Below, piece by piece: positions 1-7,451 of a stretch of DNA of 64,000 bases. The DNA lies in NCBI GenBank assembly GCA_036267835.1, contig DATAVF010000056.1:17863-81862 (forward strand). The letters are read 5' to 3'. The notes below the pieces were generated by a model, which saw only the letters and a list, made by a program, of their open reading frames with translations, did not search any database and was not told the DNA's origin. Positions within the stretch are counted from its first letter, which is position 1. Every line of letters starts with the position of its first letter. Both the position numbers and the translations under genes were made by a program. Source of the DNA: Acaudatibacter sp036267835 (GTDB lineage: Bacteria > Pseudomonadota > Alphaproteobacteria > Caulobacterales > Caulobacteraceae).

Positions 1-1679
1 ACTTCGAGACGCGCGCCGCGGCGGGGGACGCCGCCACCGCGGACTGGCCGAGCCTGCTGCTCGCGCAGGAAGACCTCGAGGCCCGGCTGAGACACCTGTC
101 GTCTTACGGCTACTGCGTCTGCTCGGAGGATCAGCAGAGCGCACCCGGCGCCCGGCTCTACACCGTCGAGGTGCGCCAGCGCGGACGCTTCGACGCCGCC
201 GCCGCCCGCGTCACCGCCGCGCTGGGCGCGCTCAGCGACGCGGCGTTCGATGCGGTGTGCGCCGCCCCCTCGCTGGAGGGCTTGCGCTGGCTGCTGCAAC
301 GCCAGCGCGCCCTGGCGCAAAGCCGCCTGCCGCCGGGCGAGGAGAGCCTGGCCGGCGACCTGCTCGCCGACTCGCTGCACGGCTGGTCGCGCCTGGCGGA
401 CACGGTCTTCCAGGGCCTCGGCTACGAGACCCGCGATGCCGCCGGCCAACCGCGCACGGCCAGGTTCGAGGCCCGGTTCGACGATTACTGGAGCCCCGAT
501 GCGGGCGTGCGGCGCCGCGCCTACGCCGGCGTCAAGCAGGCGCTGGCCTCGGTCGAACCCACCCTGGCGGCCTGCCTGAACGGCATGACCGGCGCCCGCG
601 TCAGCCTGCTGCGCCGCCGCGGGCTGGACGTGGTGGCCGAGGTGACCGAACGCATGTCGGTGCGCCGCGAGACGCTCGAGACCATGATGGCCGTGCTGCA
701 CCAGCGCCGCGGCGTGCTGCAGCGCTACCTCGAGCTGAAGCGCCAGGCGCTCGGCCTCGACCGGCTGGAGATGCCCGACCGCTGGGCGCCGCAAGGTGCA
801 TCCCAGCCGCTGTCGCCGGCCCAGGCGCTGGACCGGGTCACCGACGCCTTGCAGCGGACCTGCCCCAGTCTGGCGGACGGGGTGCGGCTGGTGCGCCGCG
901 AGCGCTGGATCGACTACCGGCCGGGCGACGGCAAGGCCGGGACCGACTTCTGCGTCGACTCGCCCCTGCGCGGCGAGCCCCGCACCTATCTCAGCGTGGC
1001 GGGCTCGTTCATGGGCCAGACCGTGGTCGCCCACGAGCTCGGCCACGCCTACCACTTCATCTGCATGGACGGGGTGCGCCCCGCGGCCCGCCTGCCGCCC
1101 TCGACCCTGGCCGAGACGGCCTCGATCGTCGCCGAGCACCTGTTCCGCTCCGGCGTCATGGCCGAGCCCGATCTTGCGCCGGAGGGCCGGCTGGAAGTGC
1201 TGGGCTCGGACCTCGACGCGGCGGTCAACTACCTGCTGCGCATCCCGCGCGACTACGACTTCGAGCGCGCGCTCTATGCCGAGCGGGCCCGCGCCGACCT
1301 CGACGCCGAGGCGCTGAAGGCGCTGGCCCGCACCACTCACGCGCACTGGTTCGACGGCCATTTCGCGCCGGACGGGGACCCCTATTTCTGGGCCCAGCCG
1401 CTGTTCTATTCGACCTACACGAGCTTCCTGAACTTCCCCTACGCCTTCGGCTACCTGCTGAGCCGGCGCATCGCCGAGCTGATTCAGGCCGGCGGCGGGG
1501 CCGCGGCGGGCGCCTACCGCGCCTTCCTCCGCGAGACCGGGTCGCTGAGCGCCGAAGAGGCCGCGCGCACCACCCTCGCCCTGGACCTGACCAGCGCCGC
1601 CTTCTGGTCGGACGCCCTGACTGGGTTGGAGCGGCGGGTCGAGGCGTTCGCCGAGGCCACTGGCGCGGCGCGCGCCTGA
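1..1679 (+). CDS. M3-family oligoendopeptidase (PepF-like), 5' end cut by window
   Basis: Zinc metallopeptidase that should cleave oligopeptides in the cytoplasm. The frame is open from base 3 with no start, so the N-terminus lies outside the window; about 558 residues are visible, close to a full PepF of roughly 600. The HELGHAYH zinc motif is encoded at about 1032-1055, and the downstream TLAETASIVAEHLF stretch supplies the third ligand Glu, as is usual for family M3. The C-terminal FNFPYAFGYLL-type helices (seen as SFLNFPYAFGYLLS) are also typical of the PepF branch. The stop overlaps the start of the prolyl iminopeptidase gene (TGATG), so two peptidases are co-translated. The family call is firm; substrate preference is unknown. 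Confidence 0.9.
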   Translation, partial: FETRAAAGDAATADWPSLLLAQEDLEARLRHLSSYGYCVCSEDQQSAPGARLYTVEVRQRGRFDAAAARVTAALGALSDAAFDAVCAAPSLEGLRWLLQRQRALAQSRLPPGEESLAGDLLADSLHGWSRLADTVFQGLGYETRDAAGQPRTARFEARFDDYWSPDAGVRRRAYAGVKQALASVEPTLAACLNGMTGARVSLLRRRGLDVVAEVTERMSVRRETLETMMAVLHQRRGVLQRYLELKRQALGLDRLEMPDRWAPQGASQPLSPAQALDRVTDALQRTCPSLADGVRLVRRERWIDYRPGDGKAGTDFCVDSPLRGEPRTYLSVAGSFMGQTVVAHELGHAYHFICMDGVRPAARLPPSTLAETASIVAEHLFRSGVMAEPDLAPEGRLEVLGSDLDAAVNYLLRIPRDYDFERALYAERARADLDAEALKALARTTHAHWFDGHFAPDGDPYFWAQPLFYSTYTSFLNFPYAFGYLLSRRIAELIQAGGGAAAGAYRAFLRETGSLSAEEAARTTLALDLTSAAFWSDALTGLERRVEAFAEATGAARA

Positions 1680-2656
1680 TGGACCGGCTGGACACCCCCT
1701 TCTACCCGCCGCTGGCGCCGCACGCGTCGGGCCACCTGCCCGTCGATGACCTGCACCGCATCTACTGGGAGGCCTATGGGAACCCGGACGGCATTCCGAT
1801 GGTGATGCTGCACGGCGGGCCGGGCGGCGGCATCCGGCCTTATCACTGCCGCATGTTCGACCCGGCGCGCTTCCGGGTCATCGTCTTCGACCAGCGCGGC
1901 TGCGGGCGCTCGACGCCCTTCGCCTGCCTGGAGCGCAACACCACCCAGCTGCTGGTAGAGGACATCGAGGCGCTGCGCCGCGAGCTTGGCGTGGAACGGT
2001 GGATCGTGGTCGGCTCGTCGTGGGGCAGCGCGCTTGGCGTCACCTACGCCGAGACCCATCCCGAAAGCTGCCTCGGGGTGCTGGTGTTCGGCGTGATCGT
2101 CGAGCGCCAGGAGGACCTCTGGTGGTGGTGGCATGGCGTGCGCTACGTCTTCCCGGAGGTCTGGGAAGCCTTCCGCGGCCACCTGCCGCCCGAGGAGTGG
2201 GGCGACCTGCGCGGCAATTACGTGCGCCGGGTGCTCGACGCGGACCCCGCCGTGCACGGCCCCGCCGCCCTGGCCTGGCTGCGCTATGAGGCCCAGACCC
2301 TCGACGTCTGGCCGGACGACGCCTTCATCGCCGGCTTCACGCTGAGCCAAGCGGTGGTCGGCGCGGCGCGGATCTTCGCCCACTACGACCGGCACGACTT
2401 CTTCCTGGGCGACACCCAGCTCCTGGACGGCGCCCACCGCCTGGCCGGCGTGCCGGGCGTCATCCTGAACGGCCGCTTCGACATGTGCACCCCGCCCCGC
2501 ACCGCCTGGGACCTGCACAAGGCCTGGCCGGGCTCGGAACTGGTCATCGCGCCCGTGTCCGGCCACCGGTGGATGGACCCGATCCTGGGGCGCGAAGTGG
2601 TGCAGGCGATCCGCCGGCTGGGCGACCTCGCCGAAGCCAGGCTCAGCGGCGCCTGA
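1679..2656 (+). CDS. pip: Prolyl iminopeptidase (family S33)
   Basis: Removes N-terminal proline from peptides; an alpha/beta hydrolase of 325 residues, the usual family length. HGGPGGG forms the oxyanion loop and DQRGCGRS follows it. The nucleophile elbow is GSSWGS with Ser114. The catalytic Asp is in GRFDMCTPP and the catalytic His in SGHRWMDP near the C-terminus. The same frame is open far upstream, but that part is a shadow of the M3 gene; the ATG at 1679 overlaps the M3 stop and gives the normal N-terminus. Its stop lies 14 bases inside the converging hydrolase gene. Pairing with an oligopeptidase suggests peptide recycling, which is an inference. Confidence 0.92.
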   Translation: MDRLDTPFYPPLAPHASGHLPVDDLHRIYWEAYGNPDGIPMVMLHGGPGGGIRPYHCRMFDPARFRVIVFDQRGCGRSTPFACLERNTTQLLVEDIEALRRELGVERWIVVGSSWGSALGVTYAETHPESCLGVLVFGVIVERQEDLWWWWHGVRYVFPEVWEAFRGHLPPEEWGDLRGNYVRRVLDADPAVHGPAALAWLRYEAQTLDVWPDDAFIAGFTLSQAVVGAARIFAHYDRHDFFLGDTQLLDGAHRLAGVPGVILNGRFDMCTPPRTAWDLHKAWPGSELVIAPVSGHRWMDPILGREVVQAIRRLGDLAEARLSGA

Positions 2657-3959
2657 GGAACCGCACGCCCCGCGCCGGCTCGCTGGTCAGCACCAGCGCC
2701 GCGCCGCCGGCCTCGAAGCTGACGGTGGTATCGAACTCCAGGTCCCATCGCTGTTGCGCCGCGCGTGACAGGTAGAAGGTCGCATCGCTGCGCCGGCAGA
2801 GCTGCAGCCCCGTCTGCCGGCCTACTGGGCTCTCGACGGCCAGATGCAGCTGCCCCTCGACGACCGTCACCGTGATGGCGGTCTCCAGCTCGGCGCACAC
2901 GTAGACCCCGGCCAGCCGCTCAGGCGGCGACGGCGGTGGCAGACACGCCTGCGCCACCTCGACCGCGGCCGTCCCGATCTCGGCGGTGTGGTTGGCGATG
3001 ACGATGATACCGACATCCTGCTGCGGCAGGCGCAGGTGGAACGAGCGGTAGCCTTCCCAGCCGCCGCTGTGGCCCTCCCACGGATGGCCGCAGACCAGGC
3101 CGCGGCGCAGGCCGAGCGCATACTCGCTCGGATTTCCGTCATTCAGCGGCTGCACGGCGCCCATGCGGCGCACGATCTCGGCCGAACCCGCCACCGGGCG
3201 GCTGAGGTTGCGCTCCCACCTGATCAGGTCGTCCAGCGTGCTCCAGACCCCGCCCTCCCCGGCCAGATCCATGTCCCAATGCCAGGGCGCGAACCGCGCA
3301 TGCACGCCGGCATAGCCGGTCACCGCATTGCCCGGAACATCGGTGGAGCGCACGATCACCGCCGTGTCGTCCATGCCGAGGGGCGCGAACAGCCGCTCGC
3401 GCATCGCCTCGGCGAAGGTCCGGCCGGTCAGCCGCGCGATGATCCAGCTCAGCACCACGAAGTTCGAGTTGCTGTAGCTGTACTCAGCGCCCGGCGCGAA
3501 GTTGAGCGAGGTCTGACCGCGGATCAGGCGCTCGATCGTGGGGCTGCGCAGATCGGTGATCAGCCGGCCGCCGGCATAGGTCGCCAGCGTGATGTAGTCG
3601 CGCAGGCCGCTGGTGTTGGCGGCGAGATGCCGCACCGTGATCGGCGCGTCGACGTTCAGAAGCCCCGGGAATTTGTCGGCCACCCGGTCGTCGAGCGAGA
3701 CCAGGCCCTCGCGCTCCAGCAGCAGCAGGCAGAAGACTGTCATATGCTTGGTCACCGAGGCGATCGGGAACCGATGGTCCGGGCGGAAGGGCGCCAGCGT
3801 CGCCACATCGGCCATGCCGAAGGCGGCCCGGTAGACCAGCTCCCCCGCCCGGACCACCGCCACCGCGCCACCGGGCCGCGCGCCGGCCCAATCCGCGAAC
3901 AGTCCCCCGAAGCGCTCATTGGCGGGGGTCTGCGGCTCCGTGGTCGTCATCGTCGCCAA
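2643..3959 (-). CDS. Serine hydrolase, beta-lactamase / D-aminopeptidase fold
   Basis: Class C beta-lactamase-like serine hydrolase of 438 residues. The three family motifs are visible: SVTK at 68-71 with the acylated Ser68, YSN at 162-164, and HSG at 297-299 in the place of KTG. A HxG third motif is common in esterase, D-aminopeptidase and DD-peptidase members rather than true beta-lactamases. About 110 residues after the catalytic domain look like the beta-barrel tail seen in D-aminopeptidase-type proteins. I see no convincing signal peptide, so a cytoplasmic location is likely. The gene converges on pip with overlapping stops. The substrate cannot be read from sequence. Confidence 0.85.
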   Translation of the reverse strand: MATMTTTEPQTPANERFGGLFADWAGARPGGAVAVVRAGELVYRAAFGMADVATLAPFRPDHRFPIASVTKHMTVFCLLLLEREGLVSLDDRVADKFPGLLNVDAPITVRHLAANTSGLRDYITLATYAGGRLITDLRSPTIERLIRGQTSLNFAPGAEYSYSNSNFVVLSWIIARLTGRTFAEAMRERLFAPLGMDDTAVIVRSTDVPGNAVTGYAGVHARFAPWHWDMDLAGEGGVWSTLDDLIRWERNLSRPVAGSAEIVRRMGAVQPLNDGNPSEYALGLRRGLVCGHPWEGHSGGWEGYRSFHLRLPQQDVGIIVIANHTAEIGTAAVEVAQACLPPPSPPERLAGVYVCAELETAITVTVVEGQLHLAVESPVGRQTGLQLCRRSDATFYLSRAAQQRWDLEFDTTVSFEAGGAALVLTSEPARGVRFLRRR

Positions 3960-4075
3960 ACTCGCTTCACGCCGTGGCCCGGAACGTAATTGCCTTATGT
4001 TTGCGCCAGGCGCCAGCTGCCCGCGATTGCCGCCCGCCCTCCGACCTGAGACTGTGCATCAAGGAGGACCTACCC

Positions 4076-4834
4076 GTGAGCGATGAGACGATCCTGGAGG
4101 TGGAGCGCCACGGTGAGGCGCAGGTGGTGACCTTGAACCGGCCGGAGCGGCTGAATGCGCTCAACCAGCCGCTGGCTGACGCGCTCTTGGCCTATTTCGA
4201 GGCCCGGCGGCGCGACAAGGACTGCCGGGTGATCGCGATCCGCGGGGCCGGGCGCGGGTTCTGCTCGGGCGCCGACCTCAAGGCGGGCGCTCAACCGGAT
4301 CGGCTGCGCGACGGGCCGGAAGGCGACTGGGTGCTGCGCGACCTGATGAAGGCGATGCGCGCCTGCCCGCAGCCGATCATCGCCCTGGTGCACGGCGCCG
4401 CGGCCGGCGGCGGCCTGGCGATCGCGCTGGCGGCCGACGTGATCCTGGCCGGCGAGAGCGCGGCCTTCCACTCCGCCTTCATCAAGATCGGGCTGTCGGG
4501 CAGCGAGCTCGGCGTCAGTTGGCGGCTGCAGCGCACCATCGGCATTTCCGCCGCCCGCGAAATGCTGCTGACCGGCCGGCCGCTGCGCGGCGCCGACGCC
4601 CTGCGCCTGGGGTTGGTCTCGCGGATTATGCCGGACGAGACCTTGCTGGCGAGCGGGCTGGAACTTGCCGAAGAAATGTTGCGGGCTGCGCCAGACGCCC
4701 TGCGGATCTCCAAGCGCAGCTTCGACGCCGCGCTGGAGACACCCGACTTCGCCACCGCGCTCGAGTTCGAAGAGCGCGGCCAGATGCTGGTTATCCGCGA
4801 AGGCGCCCGGCGCCGGCAGGCCGCGGCGACCTGA
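4076..4834 (+). CDS. Enoyl-CoA hydratase/isomerase family protein
   Basis: Crotonase-fold enzyme of 252 residues acting on acyl-CoA thioesters, probably in fatty-acid or aromatic-acid breakdown. The first oxyanion-hole segment is GRGFCSGADLK, and the second is HGAAAGGGLAIALAADV. The segment FIKIGLSGSELGVSW replaces the usual Glu-bearing segment of hydratases with Ser/Glu, so hydratase and isomerase activity cannot be told apart. An earlier in-frame ATG exists at 3974. The GTG at 4076 is preferred because an AAGGAGG site lies at 4061-4067, eight bases upstream, and the protein then begins with the normal first beta-strand. It stands alone, divergent from the hydrolase gene. Confidence 0.88.
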   Translation: MSDETILEVERHGEAQVVTLNRPERLNALNQPLADALLAYFEARRRDKDCRVIAIRGAGRGFCSGADLKAGAQPDRLRDGPEGDWVLRDLMKAMRACPQPIIALVHGAAAGGGLAIALAADVILAGESAAFHSAFIKIGLSGSELGVSWRLQRTIGISAAREMLLTGRPLRGADALRLGLVSRIMPDETLLASGLELAEEMLRAAPDALRISKRSFDAALETPDFATALEFEERGQMLVIREGARRRQAAAT

Positions 4835-4840
4835 ACAGCG

Positions 4841-5860
4841 TCAGGCCGGCGCGGCGGTCCGCGCCGAGGTCTGGTGCCAGGCCAGCGCGGACTGCAGTTC
4901 GCGGATCAGGGTGGTGCGCAGGCGCTCCGGCTGCAGCACCTCGACGCGGTCGCCCCAGGTGAAGAGGTGCCAGGCCAGTTCCAGCATGCCGCTGGCCTGG
5001 AAGGTGACGATCACCGAGCCATCCGGCTGTAGCGTCGTGGTCTGCGAGGCGTGGAAGCGCCAGCCGAGGGCGTCGTCGGCGCCGTGCGGCATCACCCGCA
5101 GCACCACGTCCTCGACCTGGTCCTGGTAGATGCCGAACGAGCGGTTGGCGTAGTCCTGCAGGCTGAAGTCTTCCGGCGGGGCGGCGGGCGTCTCCAGCAC
5201 CTGCAGGCTGCGCACCCGGTCGAGGCGCCAGTTGCGCGGCTCGCCCGAGCCGACCTCGGCCGCGACCAGGTAGTTGGCCCGGCCGAACATCAGGCCGTAG
5301 GGCGCGACGGTGCGGTAGCTGCCGGGGGTCGAGCCGCCGAGGTAGGCGAAGCGGATCGCCTTCATCGCCATCAGGGCGTGGCGCAGCGAGGCGATCAGCG
5401 CCTCGTCCTCGAACGGACGCGGGCCGGCCTGCACGGCGATCGCCTCGGCGCGGACCAGGGCCTCGAGGTCGGGCACGATCTTGCGCAGCGCCGCGCTGCG
5501 CATGGCCGAGCGCACCTTGCGCTCCAGCCCCTCCAGCACCTTGGCGCGAGGCTCGGCGCCGGCCCCGCGCAGCGAGGCGGCCGCCATGTTGAGCTCCAGC
5601 AGTTCCTCGGCGCTGGGGCTCTGGAAGATGCCGTCGAGGCCGCCGGTGATGCGGAAGCGGCGCACCGGTCCATCCTCGATCGCCTCCATTGCCGGGAAGA
5701 GGTCGTAGAGCGCATCGCGCATCCGCTCAGCGGTACGCCGCCCGACGCCGAGCAGGCCCGCCATCTCATCCAGCGTCAGCCCCTCGGCGCTGGACGCCAG
5801 GCTGCGCGCCAGTTCCAATAACGCGCCCGCTTTCTCGTGCCGCATCCTCCCCTCGCCCAC
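4841..5860 (-). CDS. Helix-turn-helix WYL-domain transcriptional regulator (YafY type)
   Basis: DNA-binding regulator of 339 residues. An N-terminal winged HTH (LTLDEMAGLLGVGRRTAERMRDAL) is followed by a central WYL domain (about residues 140-215, with IRFAYLGG and YRTVAPYGLMFGRANYLVAAE) and a C-terminal WCX-type extension (VIVTFQASGMLELAWHLFTWGDRVEVLQPERLR). WYL domains are thought to sense nucleic-acid or nucleotide ligands; the ligand here is unknown. The start is uncertain: the listed GTG has no clear ribosome-binding site, while an ATG five codons inside has GAGGGGAGG directly in front of it. It lies six bases beyond the converging enoyl-CoA hydratase stop. Confidence 0.85.
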   Translation of the reverse strand: MGEGRMRHEKAGALLELARSLASSAEGLTLDEMAGLLGVGRRTAERMRDALYDLFPAMEAIEDGPVRRFRITGGLDGIFQSPSAEELLELNMAAASLRGAGAEPRAKVLEGLERKVRSAMRSAALRKIVPDLEALVRAEAIAVQAGPRPFEDEALIASLRHALMAMKAIRFAYLGGSTPGSYRTVAPYGLMFGRANYLVAAEVGSGEPRNWRLDRVRSLQVLETPAAPPEDFSLQDYANRSFGIYQDQVEDVVLRVMPHGADDALGWRFHASQTTTLQPDGSVIVTFQASGMLELAWHLFTWGDRVEVLQPERLRTTLIRELQSALAWHQTSARTAAPA

Positions 5861-5905
5861 GACCGATTCTGACGCAGCGAGCCTAGCCGGCCATCCGCGC
5901 CCCGC

Positions 5906-6316
5906 CTAGCGGGCGCGGCGGCGGCGTTGGTGGCGGGCGATGTAGTCGAGGGCCAGTTCGGTGAGTTCGAAGGTGTCGAACTCGCTGGTTTCCTCCGGCT
6001 CGGCGACTTCGGCCATGGCCGCGGCGGCGTCGAGCACCTGGATGATCTCGCCCTCTTCCTCGTCCCAGAACACCGAAACGTCGGCGAGGCGCCGGGTTTC
6101 GCGGCCGAGCAGTTCCTTGATCACCGGGTCCTTCATGCGCCGCTCGCTGACGCGCAGGCAAACGCGGCTGCCGCCCAGGGGCTGGGAGAAGTCGGCGTAT
6201 TCGAGGATGGCGTTGATCAGGGCGCCCGACGGCGGCTGGCGCGTCGGCAGCTTTGGCAGCGGCGGCAGGGGCTGGAAGTAGCCGTTGCGGCGTCCGGCGT
6301 AGGTCTTGCTGGCCAT
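5906..6316 (-). CDS. Conserved-looking hypothetical protein, acidic C-terminal half
   Basis: A 136-residue protein I do not recognise. The N-terminus is basic and Pro-rich (PLPPLPKLPTRQPPSGAL). A folded-looking middle follows with ILEYADFSQPLGGSRVCLRV and LLGRETRRLADVSVFWDEEEGEIIQVLDAA. An acidic stretch (EPEETSEFDTFEL) leads to an Arg-rich end. There is no signal peptide or membrane segment. Codon use and GC pattern look coding, and the reading frame is the only plausible one on either strand here. It is 45 bases downstream of the WYL regulator start on the same strand, so it is probably transcribed separately. Confidence 0.6.
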   Translation of the reverse strand: MASKTYAGRRNGYFQPLPPLPKLPTRQPPSGALINAILEYADFSQPLGGSRVCLRVSERRMKDPVIKELLGRETRRLADVSVFWDEEEGEIIQVLDAAAAMAEVAEPEETSEFDTFELTELALDYIARHQRRRRAR

Positions 6317-6566
6317 TGGAAGGGCTCCCGAAATCTGATGATCACAGGATGGAGCACCGATACGTCAAAAACGGACGCATGATTTCTGCCCCCCGCCCGC
6401 GTCGCCCCGCCTCATGTTGCAAGGCTGAAAGGCGCTTGCGTTTTAGCTTTGCCGAACGCCATTCTGCAAAGGGGCTACCAAGTCGGAAGGCGCAGCTGGG
6501 CGCGTGGCGCGGGCCGCCGAAACCAGTGTCTCAGCTTAGCTTGATGGGGTGACCCTGATCGGAACC

Positions 6567-7451
6567 ATGGCCAGACGTTCGAAAGCCGGCCGCTGGCTCG
6601 CGGCCGCCGTCAGCCTTGGTCTGCTGATCCTGGCGTCGGCGGCGCATGCCCAGGGCGCTGACCGCTATTTCGACACCTCCGATGGCGTGCGGCTGCACTA
6701 CACCGAGGCCGGTCACGGCCGCACCCTCGTGTTTGTGCCCGGGTGGACCATGCCAGGCTGGATCTTCCAGCCGCAGCTCGGCGCCCTCTCGGCCAGCTAC
6801 CACGTCGTGCTCTTCGACCCGCGCGGCCAGGGCTCCTCCGACATCCCCGAGCAGGGCTACGACCAGACCCGGCGCAGCCAGGACATCGCCGAACTGCTGG
6901 ACCAGCTGGGGCCGGATCCGGTGGTGCTGGTCGGCTGGTCGCTGGGGGTGCTCGACACCCTGGCCTACGTGGCCCGCAGCGGCGACGAGCACATCGCCGG
7001 CCTGGTGCTGGTCGACAACTCAATCGGCGAGCCGCCCGCGCCCGTCGCCGCCCCGCCGCCGCCCGGGCCGCGCCGGCCGCACGGTCCCCGCCGCTCGGCC
7101 ACCTGCAGCCGCGCCTTCGTGGTGGGCATGTTCGCCCGGCCGCAGAGTCCCGAGTACCTCGACCGCCTGGCCGACGCCTGCGGCCGCACCCCTGCGCCGG
7201 CCGCCCGCGCCCTGCTCGCCTATCCGGTGCCGCGCACTTATTGGCGCGACGCCGTGCTCTCGACCACCAAGCCGGTGCTCTACGTGATCCGCCCGCACTT
7301 GCAGGCGCAGGCGCAGAACCTGCTGCTCGACCGGCCGAACGACGAGACCGTGCTCTTCCCCACTGCAGGTCACGCCCTCTTCGTCGACGAGCCGGAGCGC
7401 TTCAACCAGGTGGTCGCCGACTTCCTCAGCCGCCGCGTCTGGCCCGGATGA
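6567..7451 (+). CDS. Exported alpha/beta hydrolase
   Basis: Alpha/beta-fold hydrolase of 294 residues with a clear Sec signal peptide (MARRSKAGRW, then a hydrophobic run ending at AHAQ). The nucleophile elbow is GWSLG, the HG/PGW-type oxyanion loop is VFVPGWTMPGW, and the catalytic His lies in TAGHALFVDEPERF. It should act in the periplasm on an ester, amide or haloalkane-like substrate that I cannot name. A GTG six codons earlier is possible, but the ATG at 6567 begins the signal peptide cleanly. The stop overlaps the next start (ATGA), making this the first gene of a three-gene coupled operon with a membrane spermidine-synthase-like protein and a lipoprotein methyltransferase. Confidence 0.85.
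   Translation: MARRSKAGRWLAAAVSLGLLILASAAHAQGADRYFDTSDGVRLHYTEAGHGRTLVFVPGWTMPGWIFQPQLGALSASYHVVLFDPRGQGSSDIPEQGYDQTRRSQDIAELLDQLGPDPVVLVGWSLGVLDTLAYVARSGDEHIAGLVLVDNSIGEPPAPVAAPPPPGPRRPHGPRRSATCSRAFVVGMFARPQSPEYLDRLADACGRTPAPAARALLAYPVPRTYWRDAVLSTTKPVLYVIRPHLQAQAQNLLLDRPNDETVLFPTAGHALFVDEPERFNQVVADFLSRRVWPG

Noticed and set aside
257..1678. Long open frame in front of the prolyl iminopeptidase start
   Set aside because: Its translation is Arg/Pro/Ala-rich and overlaps the M3 peptidase in another frame. The real gene begins at the overlapping ATG at 1679.
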